The notes beneath the pieces are model-generated. The model was not told the origin of the DNA and searched no databases. It saw only the letters and a list, made by a program, of their open reading frames with translations. Position numbers and translations under genes: made by a program. Below, piece after piece: positions 48,515-60,800 of a stretch of 64,000 nt of DNA. Within the stretch, counting starts at the first letter, position 1, and the number at the start of each line of letters is the position of its first letter. This DNA is from Amyelois transitella (taxonomy: Eukaryota; Arthropoda; Insecta; Lepidoptera; Pyralidae): positions 6,535,001 to 6,599,000 of the forward strand of contig NC_083516.1 of assembly GCF_032362555.1 (NCBI RefSeq), written 5' to 3'.

Positions 48515-51500
48515 ATGGATTACAAACTATCAGGAGGTTCTCTTGAGGTAAAATACAATTCCTAAATAATGAACTACATTAAATCTATTATTTTAACGTT
48601 CAAGTCAGATAAAATGTTTTAATTTTGTAATATTTTGCCATAGGTTATAATGACTGGCGGCCATTATGATAAACCTGTAATGCAAGTGTTGGGTAGCAAG
48701 AAAATACAAGGAAGCGGTGCCAACGAGAGGTTCAGATTGCTGGTATCTGATGGGAAGCACTCGCACAGTTTCGCCATGCTAGCGACACAACTCAATGACA
48801 AACTGATAACTGGAGAACTGTGTGACTACTCTGTTGTTCAAATTGACCGCTTTGTCACATCTCTGTTGAAAAACACTGGTAAAGGGGAAAAGTAAGTATT
48901 TAGTTAGGTATAAACTTGAAGAATATAATCAGCTGTTACCTTTTAGAAGCATATATATGTATTTAAGATTTTAATAAAATTTGTTGCATATTTTGTTTTG
49001 AATGATTTCTTTGTTAAAATTATACTGACAGGTCAAATAAATATCATAAACTAATTAAATTTAAATTTTACAGGCGAGTTATGATAATATTAGATGTAAC
49101 TGTCCTTGCTCCTGGAACTCAAGTAGGAAAAAAATTGGGGAACCCACAAACCTGGTCTGAGGAGACAGCATCTGCCCCGGCCCAGCCTGCAATGAAACAT
49201 GCGCCAACTCCAAGTCCTGCTAAACCTGTACAGATGCCGCGGCCAACTCCCACTGCAGGACTTGATAACAGCATTATATCTTCTCAAATGACACATCCTA
49301 TTGCTAGTTTAAGTCCATATCAAAATAAGTGAGTAATACTGTTATCTTTAAATTAATCTTTAAGCTTGATGAACACAAAATAAGTCTCATCTTAATATTT
49401 TTTTTTACTATGTTTATTCTTCTTTCTACTTTTACTTTTGTGTATGTAAAAGATTAAAATAAAATTATATAATATAAATAATTTTAATATAAAATTTTCA
49501 AGATGGGTGATCAAAGCACGAGTGATTAACAAGTCTGGTATCAGAACATGGAGCAATGCGAAAGGTGAAGGCAAGTTATTTAGCATGGATCTCTGTGATG
49601 AGAGCGGCGAGATCAGAGCTACAGCTTTCAAGAATGAATGTGACAAGTTCTATGATATGATACAGGTAAAGGCTCTATTTACTTGTCTAGTTCTATAGGT
49701 TCCTAGGTATATTCAACATACCACACAACACAATATTGTGTAGTAACCAATGCTTTTACAGTCAAGGAAAACTTGCACTGTTAGATGGGGATAATCATGA
49801 ATCAAATTCTTGTTGCCTTCAAGGTTGTCAAAATGAAACTGTACCCAATGCCAAGAGATTGATAATTAATGCAATGATGACATTTGAGCAAATGAATTAT
49901 CAAAAAATTTCCTATTCAGGTGGACAAAGTATACTACATCAGCCGTTGCACATTGAAGACGGCCAACAAACAGTTTTCAAGCCTGAAGAACGACTATGAG
50001 ATGACATTCAACAGCGACACAGTAGTAGTTGAGTGCCAAGAGGACGCTGGCGCCGTGCCGTGCGTCAAGTACGATTTTATGCCCATCAATGAAATTGCTA
50101 ACAAGAATCCCGACACTTTACTAGGTAAGTCCAATAAACATATTCATGGATTATATAAAAGAAATCATCAACTAGTAAAATTGCAAGTGGTAGAACAAAT
50201 TGGAAAAAAAAATGAACTCTGGTGGTCCCACATAAGAAACCTTTTTCTGGTAAGTAAGGATGAGGATTGCCAAAAAAATCCCCACACATACTAAGTTCAC
50301 CTGTATGAATTACTAGCTTTCATCCGCAGCCCGCGCGAATTTATCGCCGCCGACAAAACAATACAGGTTTTTCGTAAATCCTGTGGGAACTATAGTTTTT
50401 ACGGGAATATAATTATCATATTGTCCTTCTTGGATCGTTCTCCGGATCGGTTAAGTGGTTTACCTGTGTAGAGGTAACAAACAAACAAACTCACTTTTCA
50501 CAATTATAATATTAGTATGGATTTTCTCTCTAATCTTCACATATTCCCAGTTACACACTTCGCTGCTATGTATCAGAGGCTATGGCCTGCTTGTACTTGT
50601 AGATATTTCTTGCTTCCACTACACTGATAGAAATCTCATGGCTATGGTTAAATATGTAAGGTGCAAAAGTATATTGTTTATTTTTATATAAGACTAGAGG
50701 CCGCCCGCGACTTCGTCCGCATGGAAACCCTATCAATCCCGCGGGAACTCTGGGATAAAAAGTAGCCTATGTGTTATTCTGGGTCTTCAGCTCCTACATA
50801 CCAAATTTCATGGTAATCGGTTCAGTAGTTTTTGCGTGAAAGAGTAACAAACATCCATACATCCATACAAACTTTCGCCTTTATAATAGTAGTAGGATAA
50901 TTCAATTGATATTAGCAGGGTGCTACCAAGTTAGTTAACCTAGTATGCTTTTTCTAGATGTGATTGGCGTTTGTAAATTTGCTGCCGACGTTCAAGAGTT
51001 GACGGCGAAGAGCACGGGGAAGTTGCTCAAAAAGAGGGAGGTTACACTTGTTGATTCTTCAGGCGGCGCGGTAAGTAAAAAATATTTATAAATGTAAACC
51101 TGACTAGAGAACAAAACCACTATCTCAATATTTTAAGTACTCTATTTCTAGAAGAGTACTTCACGTACAGGATGTATGTAATCACATAGCATTTAATGTG
51201 GAATAAACCATTGCAGCAGAAAAGAGACTTGGTTTTTTATGCTCTCTAGACAAATTCATTCATAGTCTGATTTAGTCTTAATGATCCAGAAATATTTATT
51301 TATTTCTTTATTGAGGCGACAAACGTTTGAATAAAAATTAATAAAACTCAAATCAAATTTTATTGACTAACAATGCCATAAATATAACGCATGACTAATA
51401 ATATTAAGTGAAAAGGTATTTGAAATATTTTTATTGGAATAAATAATAACTAATTACTATCTTGAGTTTTTTAAATATACTAATAGGACTATGGATTCTA

Positions 51501-53955
51501 TTTCCTATTTATGAAAACAACTTTTTTTAGATTGCCTTAACACTTTGGGGAAATGAAGCAGAGAAATTCGACGGCAGTACAAATCCCGTTGTCGCAGCAA
51601 AGGTGAGTTTGGTGACTGATCATAATACCACAGGTAGAAAGTTCTCAAACACTTTAAAATCGATTAAATGCTGTAAAGATTTATTGAACATAACATTACC
51701 TGGCATTACATATTCAGATTAGATTTTAGATATATGTATGTAATAAAGGAAACATAAGAAAAATCAGTAATTGAATAAAACAAGAATAAACTACTTCCAA
51801 AAGCCTTAATTTATTATGTTATCAGAGTGCCTTTTGAACCTGCCCTTTTTAACCACCTTCAAAAAAAGGGGGTTCACAGTTTGACCGTTATGTTTGTTCG
51901 TGATTATCACGCGTTTCGCTGAACCGATTTGAATGCGGTTTTTAAGAACGTGTTTGTTACACTAAGGAGAAGGTTTTAGAATTTTAATCGATTAACAAAA
52001 GGAGGTATGTAATCGTTTTCTGGCAGTTCTCTTTTTACAAAAGTTATTGTTCATATTAGAATCAGATCAATACCTACATCTTCCACATATCTAACGTGTG
52101 AAATGTCTTTGTTCATAGGGTGCTCGGCTAACCGAGTTTAATGGCAGTAAAAGCCTGTCTTGCCTGGCGAGCACGATGCTGCGCTACAGCCCGGACCTGC
52201 CCGAGGCGCACCGGCTGCGCGGCTGGTACGACAACGGCGGCGCCGACATGGAAGTTGTCAATATTTCTGCCAAGTATGTTTACAATGTTTAAGTTTGTTC
52301 CCATTTTTATAGGTAAAAATTTAAAATTAACCCTTCTAATTTTATGCTTTTTCTTACACGCCGTTTTGGTTAGGTTCTATGGATGCTGGGAAGATGAATT
52401 TTTTATATGAATTGTCAAAAATCTACAGTCTACTTAAATGCCGGTTGCTATAAAAGCTATCAAGGTATGTGTCACGCAAAGAATCTAACACTTTGTTGTG
52501 TTTTTAGAAAGAAATCAGTTGGTCTATTTCTATATTTCATTATTAAAGCAATTTGGTAAGACAATCTTAAAAACGTTGTAAAAAACTTGGGATTCTTCTT
52601 TTAAGCAATGGACTAGCAACCTGTCACTATTGGAATCTCAATTCTATCATTAAACCAAAAAAGCTGAACGTGACCCATCAGTCTCTTCAAGACTGTTGGC
52701 TCTGTCTACCCCGTAAGGGATATAGACGTAACTATATGTATGTATTAAAAATGTATAACTGTTTCATTATCAGGTCCGGCGTGTACGGCGGTGGGAGCAA
52801 CGAATGGCTGACATTCGCCGACGCCGAGGCCCGTCAACTAGGTTCAGGAGACAAGGGCGATTATTTCAACCTGCTCGGAGTGCTAACGTTCACTTTCTCC
52901 GACAACGCCGTGTACAAGGCGTGCCCGCAGGAACAGTGCAACAAGAAAGTCATAGACCAAGATAACGGCTCGTTCAGATGCGAGAAATGCAATCGCGAGT
53001 ACCCCAACTATAAACATAGGATGCTGCTGGCGGTGAGTTGATTAATGTAATGAAATACGTACATTGTATGCATCCTAATGATCGTACGTATTTGAACAAG
53101 AATGGCAGCTTTCTGCGCGGTTTCTATTGTCAGCACATACATATATCCAAAACCTCCATTGACAAATGCCAAGGTTCTTTCCTTTCCATATTTTGAGGCA
53201 ATTTATTTATGTAAAAAAAAGGAAAGATTTCCTCTTTCTTGTGTCAATTTGAAATTTTACCTAAAGTTAACTCTCGTGATACAGCTAAGAAACGCTACCA
53301 GTAGGTATCCTGGGCATGTTGGTTGTATATAGACCTAATAGTGCAAGGGATATAGACGTGACTATAAAATGTGATAAAGTGAAGATATTTTTTTCCAAAT
53401 AGACATTTCTTTTAGGCTAACGTATCGGACCCAACTGGCGACCAGCGCGTTACCGCGTTCAACGAGACAGCAGAAGCGATGCTTGGCAAAACTTCGGCTG
53501 AAATCGGGCAACTGTTCGACTACGACAAGAACGCGTACGCACAGCTTTTCGAAGAGGTCAAGTTCAAATCATTCGTGTTCAAGTTCCGTACGAAAATGGA
53601 AACTTATAATGTGAGTACATTTTAGATTTACACAGTAATGATAAAGACATTTGCATATTTGTAATGAATAAACTCAAAAATTACTTAACCTATTTTGATG
53701 AAATTTGGTACACAGATAGATAATTCGGAGCTTCGGGAGCTCGACACGGGAGCGACTAATATAATGTCCTTTACTTATACCAATTTTGTATTAGAATTTT
53801 GTAAAATTAGATTCTTATTCATATTTTTTTCCATATATTTCCAGGATGAAACCCGCCTAAAGACAATAGTAATGAATGCTCTGCCAGTCGATTACAAAGA
53901 TGCCAACGCAAGACTGATTAAAAGCATCAAAACTCTAACGGGAGTAGAAGTCTAA
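48515..53955 (+). CDS. RpA-70: Replication protein A 70-kDa subunit (RPA1), 602 aa
   Basis: Eleven exons join in phase: 48515-48547, 48644-48891, 49074-49328, 49503-49665, 49920-50124, 50958-51070, 51531-51602, 52119-52273, 52774-53032, 53416-53610 and 53845-53955; 602 aa versus 616 in human. RPA70 is the large subunit of the heterotrimer that coats single-stranded DNA in replication, repair and checkpoint signalling. Residues 1-120 form the N-terminal protein-binding OB fold; 122-165 is a Pro/Ala/Thr-rich linker; DBD-A begins near [15 protein letters not shown], with [24 protein letters not shown] includes DVIGVCK; DBD-C carries the zinc ribbon C465, C470, C484 and C487 and ends ETYNDETRLK. 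All domains are complete and splice sites canonical; the acceptor before 49503 has a purine before AG. Introns hold several repeats. Identification is secure. Confidence 0.97.
50314..50520 (+). repeat. CCCGCG-type repeat copy in an RpA-70 intron
   Basis: ACTAGCTTTCATCCGCAGCC and CGCGCGAATTTATCG-like words at the left, AGAGGTAACAAACAAACAAAC and ATTATAATATTAGTATGG at the right. It lies in the same intron as the younger copy at 50692. Confidence 0.6.
50692..50898 (+). repeat. Young CCCGCGACTTCGTCCGC repeat, copy A
   Basis: Almost identical to 54684-54883 over its whole length, beginning ACTAGAGGCCGCCCGCGACT and ending TTTATAATAGTAGTAGGAT. It differs mainly by an extra CATCCATA unit. It lies in an RpA-70 intron. 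The near-identity suggests recent mobility, perhaps as a SINE using LINE machinery. Confidence 0.75.
51846..52034 (+). repeat. 'ACCACCTTCAAAAAAAGG' repeat, copy 2
   Basis: Counterpart of 25779-25988: AACCACCTTCAAAAAAAGGG, GCGTTTCGCTGAACCGATTT, GAATGCGGTTTTTAAGAACG and the late words GGAGAAGGTTTTAGAATTTT. In the RpA-70 intron before 52119. Confidence 0.6.
52578..52745 (+). repeat. 3' part of the GTGTAGTTCCCGGCACC repeat, in RpA-70 intron
   Basis: From AACTTGGGATTCTTCTTTTA through TCAATTCTATCATTAAACCA and GACTGTTGGCTCTGTCTACC to GACGTAACTATATGTATGTA. It ends about 28 bases before the next exon. Confidence 0.7.
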
Positions 53956-54234
53956 TTTTTTCTCGAAAATCACTTCTATTTGCAAGATTGTGAAACTACC
54001 AGCCAAGTACATAATGGTGTTAAATCCGAAGTAATTTCAATTATGGCGTTTAATACATAGTATTTTTAATAATGTGTTGAAACTGTATTAATAATTATCT
54101 GCCTTTTACAAGTCGCTGGACGAAATTGTTGTAGTTTTTTAAATGAGAAACAATCTAGATATATGTGTATGTACCTAATACAATTAAGTTAAAGGAATGA
54201 TTCCTATTGCAAATATTTTCAACGAAGGTTATTT

Positions 54235-54240
54235 AATAAA
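54235..54240 (+). terminator. Polyadenylation signal of RpA-70
   Basis: AATAAA followed by AGATTCGATTTTTTTAATTT, about 280 bases after the stop codon. A T-rich stretch directly after it makes this a good candidate. Confidence 0.6.
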
Positions 54241-54683
54241 GATTCGATTTTTTTAATTTTTATTTCTTTTGTTAATTACCCAATTTTTCTACGACAGCAA
54301 CCCATTTATACTTTCCTGATACATCTTTAGTTCCGCCTCATACCATCACAACATACACTTTGGGGTTTCCGTAGCCATATGGCAAAAACATAGCCTTGTG
54401 TGTATCATTGGAAATAAAGATGCCACATGTGCGAAAGGTGCGAGTCCGACTCACACTTGACCCGTTTTAGTTCGAGGTGCGATAACCACGGTTCATCATC
54501 AAGAAGTAAGAAGGATCGAGACAAGCGAGCTGTGTCCATCACAGAATTTGAATTTGACAATAATTAACGGCCTCAGCGGCGCTGCGATAGTACGCTTGCC
54601 TATGACACCGGCACCTCCGTTTGAATCTCAATCAAACGAATTGTTTCTTATTGGCCTGGGTCTTGGATGTTCATCTATATAAG

Positions 54684-54883
54684 TACTAGAGGCCGCCCGC
54701 GACTTCGTCCGCATGGAAACCCTATCAATCCCGCGGGAACTCTGGGATAAAAAGTAGCCTATGTGTTATTCTGGGTCTTCAGCTACCTACATACCAAATT
54801 TCATGGTAATCGGTTCAGTAGTTTTTGCGTGAAAGAGTAACAAACATCCATACAAACTTTCGCCTTTATAATAGTAGTAGGAT
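54684..54883 (+). repeat. Young CCCGCGACTTCGTCCGC repeat, copy B
   Basis: Near-identical partner of the copy at 50692, beginning TACTAGAGGCCGCCCGCGAC and ending AATAGTAGTAGGAT. Located downstream of RpA-70. Confidence 0.75.
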
Positions 54884-55058
54884 ATAGTTTCGATGAGTTC
54901 GTATCTCGTAACACAAGTTACACAAGTACTTACTTCGAAGCTTATCGAATCTGTATAATTTATCCCATATATATTTATGATATTGATATAATTAGTATTT
55001 TTAATAGGTATTTTCAATCGGAAAGATCAATAAAAAACTATTATTATTCACTATGTAC

Positions 55059-55064
55059 TTTATT
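55059..55064 (-). terminator. Candidate polyadenylation signal of the TMEM47-like gene
   Basis: On the minus strand AATAAA in the context TTTAATAAAGTACATAG. If used, the 3' untranslated region would be about 2.8 kb. Other AATAAA hexamers lie closer to the stop, so the choice is uncertain. Confidence 0.3.
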
Positions 55065-57853
55065 AAATCTCATTGATATGACTCATAATTTGGCTATAAA
55101 TGGACAATTTTATCGACGTATTCGAGCAACTGCAACGCGTATAATATAAAATATAAACATTTGTAAAAAAAATAACCCTGCGTATAAAAAGAAAAATATT
55201 TACAATAAATAAATAGCTGTCGTAACACTGAGATTCAAGACGAGATTTACAAGAAAAAACTGTAAGTCGATCATACCTATAACGTAGCATATTTATAAAA
55301 ACTGGATATAAATAATAAAAATCACTAACCTCACTTAGAAGACATCAAATTATTCGACCTTGTTAATGGCAAAAGATCTTCCGTTTGCGATAAATAACCA
55401 TGCCATAGAGTTGGCCTAAACTAAAATGACACGCCCACTATTATAAATAAGATATTTAGATACTAGTACACTTACAACTTGTTCACTTATGCTATTAAAT
55501 ATTTGAATTTTTAAGTAAGTAATTAGGTATTTAATTTGTCTCATCTACCTATTTACTATTTTCAAAAGGTTGCCTGACAAACAATGCGTCGTAATTAAAT
55601 AGCGCGCCATTTCAGCTTAAAAAAACTCTTACAACAAATTGATAAATTACCTAATCGATCAGTAAAGAAAGGTCATTCGTTATTATAATTAAAACCTCGC
55701 CAATTGACTAGCACGCATCGCCAATTGCCCGAACACGTATAAAGAGGTGCATAAAAATAAGTAGCTAATGTCACTCATTAATTATGAGGGGTTATCATTT
55801 CTATTAGAATGTACACTTACAGTTAATACAATAATTTAACATTATTACAATTAGGATGACTATACAACAAAAGTAACTGGTTAGTTACATGGCAGTGTAA
55901 TTAAAAACATGCGTGTTATAGACGCGTATTCGAAGATAAATATAGCAACTTGAGTTTTAAAAGAAATGACTATGTTGAAAATAAAATTCACATGTCATAA
56001 TATATTCGAGCAAAAAATCCTCCATGGAAATTTACTTATTATTTAAGACGCAGCTGATATTTATCTTCAAATACCAAAGGGGTGTATGTCCAAATATTGG
56101 ATGCAGTGTGAAATGAGCAATCTTTATGTGACAAACTGTAGTCTTGGTCATACTGCGTCCGATATGTGGATAGCCTTACATATATAGCTGTCTTAGTAAA
56201 ATTATTCACGTGGAATAAATTAATTTCCGCTAGTTCATGCACTTAATACAATAAATAAAGTTACACGAAGTAGCCCTAATGACTAATACAAAACGCTCAA
56301 TTGACAAATTCCAACAGGCGTGTCTTGTGGCTGTAAGCTCAAAATGTTGTTTTCTTTTTATATATTTATAAATATATATATAAATAAAAGAGTACAAAAT
56401 CGTACGAATCGAGTCAAAGTTTATCACAATGAGACGCCGTTATTTGAAAATTAAAGCCATAACCAACACATACGATACAGTAATTTATTTGATGTTAACT
56501 GTTTCTACATGGTGGTATTTTAACTGAAAATATTAAATAATATCCTAACAATGACCTTAAACAATTAATTTTGTAATTTGTAACTTTAAGATTACATTTA
56601 CTAGAATAAACATTACTGTTGATCAACACTTTTTATATCGACAATAATAAATTGTTTCGCTTTAAAGATACGTAAATATTACGAAAATATAAAGTTTATT
56701 TTTAAATAATTTTCAATTCCAAAAAAGTTACAATCATATTACAGTCGTTTTTGTAAATCAATAAATGGAATGAGATTCATAAATATCACTGAAAAAGTCA
56801 AAAATAAATCTCATATTCACGCACGGTATATGAAGATGAATATAATGTATAAATATTAATAAAATAGATTTTACACAATAGCGAGTATACCGCACTAAAA
56901 GGTAACTTTTAAAACATACATTTAATTCCTTTAAATATCTCAGTATTCATAGCCCGATGCGTCGCATCAGCTCGGCGAGCTAGTCCTGCGTCCGGTGCGG
57001 CACCGCACTCACTCACTCACTGTCACTCGGCGTCCGCCCGCCTGCCCGGCCCACACGCCACACTCCACACGCCACACGCTGCACATGCTCCGGCGACTCT
57101 AACAGCGATAATAATTAACGTAAAGCGAATAAATTAAAACGACGCTCTTTGGAACGGATTACATTCGAGGTACGATAACCTACCCGGTTTCAAATAAAGA
57201 CTGAAAATCACTAGAAATACATTCGGGGACCTTCCATTCTTTATTTCGATCGGCAATACAGATTAAAATCTGAATGTGTTCCGCCCGTCACGAAAGCGAC
57301 TCGCGCCTACAGGATCGGTGCTTAAATTATAAGGTACGCGCTAAATTAAATATCCTAAATTAACTTAAAAACTAATTTAAATCATTTAAATATGGCTCCG
57401 ACAAAGACGTTGCTTCTCCATAAACATTCATGAAGCATCACTAATCTTATCGATAGGTCAATTTTATTTTTGCGCCCAATACCAACGTCTCGTCGCGAAC
57501 ACGGGAGATCAGTCATGTTACGAAAACTTTGTGCCGAGAATAACTTTACATAAAGTCGAAATATTTATACATTTAAAACAAAGTACTCAAGTAGGTATAT
57601 AGAAAAATCGAGACGCCTCCTATTCTACGCGTTCGCGTCTAAAATCTATATTCAAATTAGAATTTTCGGAAAGAAACGCATCATATTAATATAAAAAATA
57701 AAGACTGGCTGGAAAGGAACAAATTGAAAAATAGAACGTAAGAGTTTGAGTTTCCGGCGAGCGTGCGTTCAGACGTAGAAGAGGCGGGCGTGTGTGTGCG
57801 GCGTGCGCTCAGCGCGCGCCTCACGGCACGAGGTCGGGCAGGCGCCCGCGACC
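55065..57853 (-). other. Gene-free block, probably long 3' untranslated region
   Basis: I see none of the interspersed families that crowd the rest of the window, no conserved ORF, and a GC-rich patch at 56955-57110. It sits directly after the stop codon of the minus-strand TMEM47-like gene and faces RpA-70 tail to tail. A long 3' untranslated region is the simplest reading, by inference only. Confidence 0.35.
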
Positions 57854-60800
57854 CTAGGGGCGCGGCCCGCCGCCGGACACCACCTGCCACCACAACATAC
57901 AACATTAGGTTCGCAACTTAAATACATATGAATATTAAGGATATCCTGGAGGTGCGTATATTACCACGATCCTGGATTGAGTAAGTCAAGTTTTTATGCG
58001 AAGCGACACCCATCTGATCTCCGCAACCTTTGTAGGACACTTATGGATTATGGTCACACATCCACTTGCCTGGATATGCAGGTTCCCTAACCGTAAAAGC
58101 ATCAGTAGACAATCAAACTAAAAACTCTGAAAATAGTAGTTGGTGCGTCTTGGCTATGGTTGGGCGATATCTTGCATCATATTATAGACCGTGTGGTTCC
58201 CGGCACTATTACAAAAAAGAATAGGACCACTCCATCTCTTTCCCATGGATGTCGTAAAAGGCGACTAAGGGATAGGCTTATAAACTTAGGAATTCTCTTT
58301 TAGGCGATGGGCTAGCAACCTGTCACTATTTGAATCTCGGTTCTATCATTAAGCCAAATAGCTGAACGTGGCCATTCAGTCTTTTCAAGACTGTTGGCTC
58401 TGTCTACCCCGCAAGGGATATAGACGTGACCATATGTATGTATGTATGTATTATAGACTGCTGCTTAAGAAGAAATATGTACATAATAGTCACATATGTA
58501 CTTATCCCTTGCGAGGTAGACAAAACCAACAGTCTTAAAAAGACTGAAAGGCCACATTCAACTGCATGCCTTTATGATGGAAATGACATTCAAATAGTGA
58601 ATGGTTTTTAGCTCATCGCCCTCAAGAAGAATTTTAAATTAAGAACTTTGGATTCCAAAGTTTATAAGCCTTAGAGGCCTTTTACGACATCCATGGGAAA
58701 GATATGCGAGTGGAACCACACCATAGAAATCAAGAAGGCAATTCGAATATTCCCAAGGAAATGCACCAATCAACTCATGCTAATCTATAAACAAAATGTG
58801 ATACTTACTTTTCGCTCCTTGTAGTAAAGCTCCTCGCTCTCCTTGTCACACAGCAGCAGCACGACCGCGCCGAACAAGAAGATGGCGGCGCCCCAACCCA
58901 CGCCGTACGCCCAGCCAAATTCCCACACCGATCTGTTGCCTAAAACATCACCAATTCACCTTAATTGTCTGTTAAACTTTGTAACGAAAACATAATTCCT
59001 TTTTCTCGTAGAGCAAAAATATTCCAATCTTAAAAACCTGGCCCTCCAGCAAACTGAACAGCGATAATTATCGCGCGATAAAAAGGAGATCGCGCATGCC
59101 ATGCTACGAGAGCCAATTATAAAATAATCTCGGCCGTTTAGGGTCGGGTCGGGTCGGACCTTAACCTTTGGCCAGAACGTCTCTAATAAGACCAAGTTTT
59201 GTTTCGTCTAGGTCTTTCCATTCTCACTCTCGTTCTATATTTGCTTAGTCAACCGGTTTTCCTCCATCCTTTTTACGTGGCCAAACCATCTTACCATTCC
59301 ATTTTCTATTTTTGTCACTAGTTCTTTCACATCACAATAGATCAAACTGACTTGCAAAAGATATCGATGAAGTTACTTACCTAAATTTAACTCCGCGGCG
59401 AAACAGACCGGGTATATAACTAATGCTATTAGGATGCACATCACTGTAAAGAAAAATAATCACGTTAATAGTCAAATTAGGTATTCACCCTATTTATTCA
59501 AACCGTAGATCAAATTTGGTCAAGCAAAGGATTGAACAGCATAGAAACAAATGGTGAAGACCTCGTGAGAACCGAGGTAGCTCGCACACGAGTAATAGAC
59601 GAGATTTTAAAAAATGAAGGCAGCCACAGAGAAGACGATTTAAACTTTATACCACTCAAACATATATCATGAAAACATTTTCCCACTATTTCGCAGGAGG
59701 ACTTGCCCTACTAAAGGATTTACCTAATCTGAACTGGCGAGCGTCAGTCACCATTCTGTGGTATGTTGAATTCTTTCACTCATTATAAACAACTTGCCGT
59801 TATGATCCCAAGTGCTAAAACCTGCTGAAATTTAGGAGCCTGAAATGAACACTATTTATCCTGTGAGTGAGCATAAAATCAACCAGTCGTCAGACCTGCG
59901 ATAGCGACGGTGGCTCAACCTCCGCAAGTATCAGATTCGAAAAAACTAATTTACCCGAATCCACCCGGGAGGTACCCTGGCTCTTATCTATATGACTACG
60001 AGCTACATAAGATTTTATTATAAGTGATACGGCATAACTATACATACAAGCGAGCGCCATAGCGATCACCGCAAATCGGTAATAGCCGAACTTGGTGCGG
60101 TAATCGGACAAGGGCTACCCAGTCTTATTAGTAAACGCATAATATACAACAATATGATACAGAATAGAGAGATACATACATGCAAGCGCCATGGCGAGCA
60201 CCGCGAACCGGTAGTAGCGGAACTTGGTGCGGTGGTCGGACGAGCGCAGGCCGAGCCCCGTCAACAGGGCGCCGCACACGTCCGCCGCTAGAGTCGCCAC
60301 GCACAGACCTGCCGCCGCCCTAAGAAAGAGAAAATCAGATAAAAAAACAAATTCATGAGTCTCATAGGTAAAATCGGTCAAACTACATATCTGTAGTATG
60401 ATTTTATCTATACGTTTGGAGTTTTGCTATGGATGACCGTAGTTCCATATGTTGTATATGTGCATTGAGCTTGCCGCCATCCCGCCGCCCTGTTTCCCCC
60501 TCGCGTAGTAATGTCGGTTTAACTTTCGTAGCTAAGCTGTAAAATAACCCCGGCATGGTACATAGCGTATTCCCTATAGCCTCGGATGTGCGTGGAATGG
60601 GCGCCTCAAGGTCTATGCAATAAACGAAGAGGCCCTTCTACCAGCCGGCCATCTGACAAGCCCGAGACAATATAGGTAGGTACGTAGTACTTACTTAATG
60701 TAAGACGCCGGTCTTGCGGCGTAGCAGCCGGGCTGCGCTGTGATGTCGAAGGGCAGCGGCGTGGGCGCTTCAGGGTCTATGCAGTGCATGAAGAGGCCCT

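Noticed and set aside
49736-49999. 87-codon ORF in an RpA-70 intron
   Set aside because: Mostly intron sequence overlapping the start of exon 49920 in another frame.
57681-57905. 74-codon minus-strand ORF rich in Arg and Ala
   Set aside because: It is a different frame through the last exon and 3' untranslated sequence of the TMEM47-like gene; the in-phase frame stops after nine codons.
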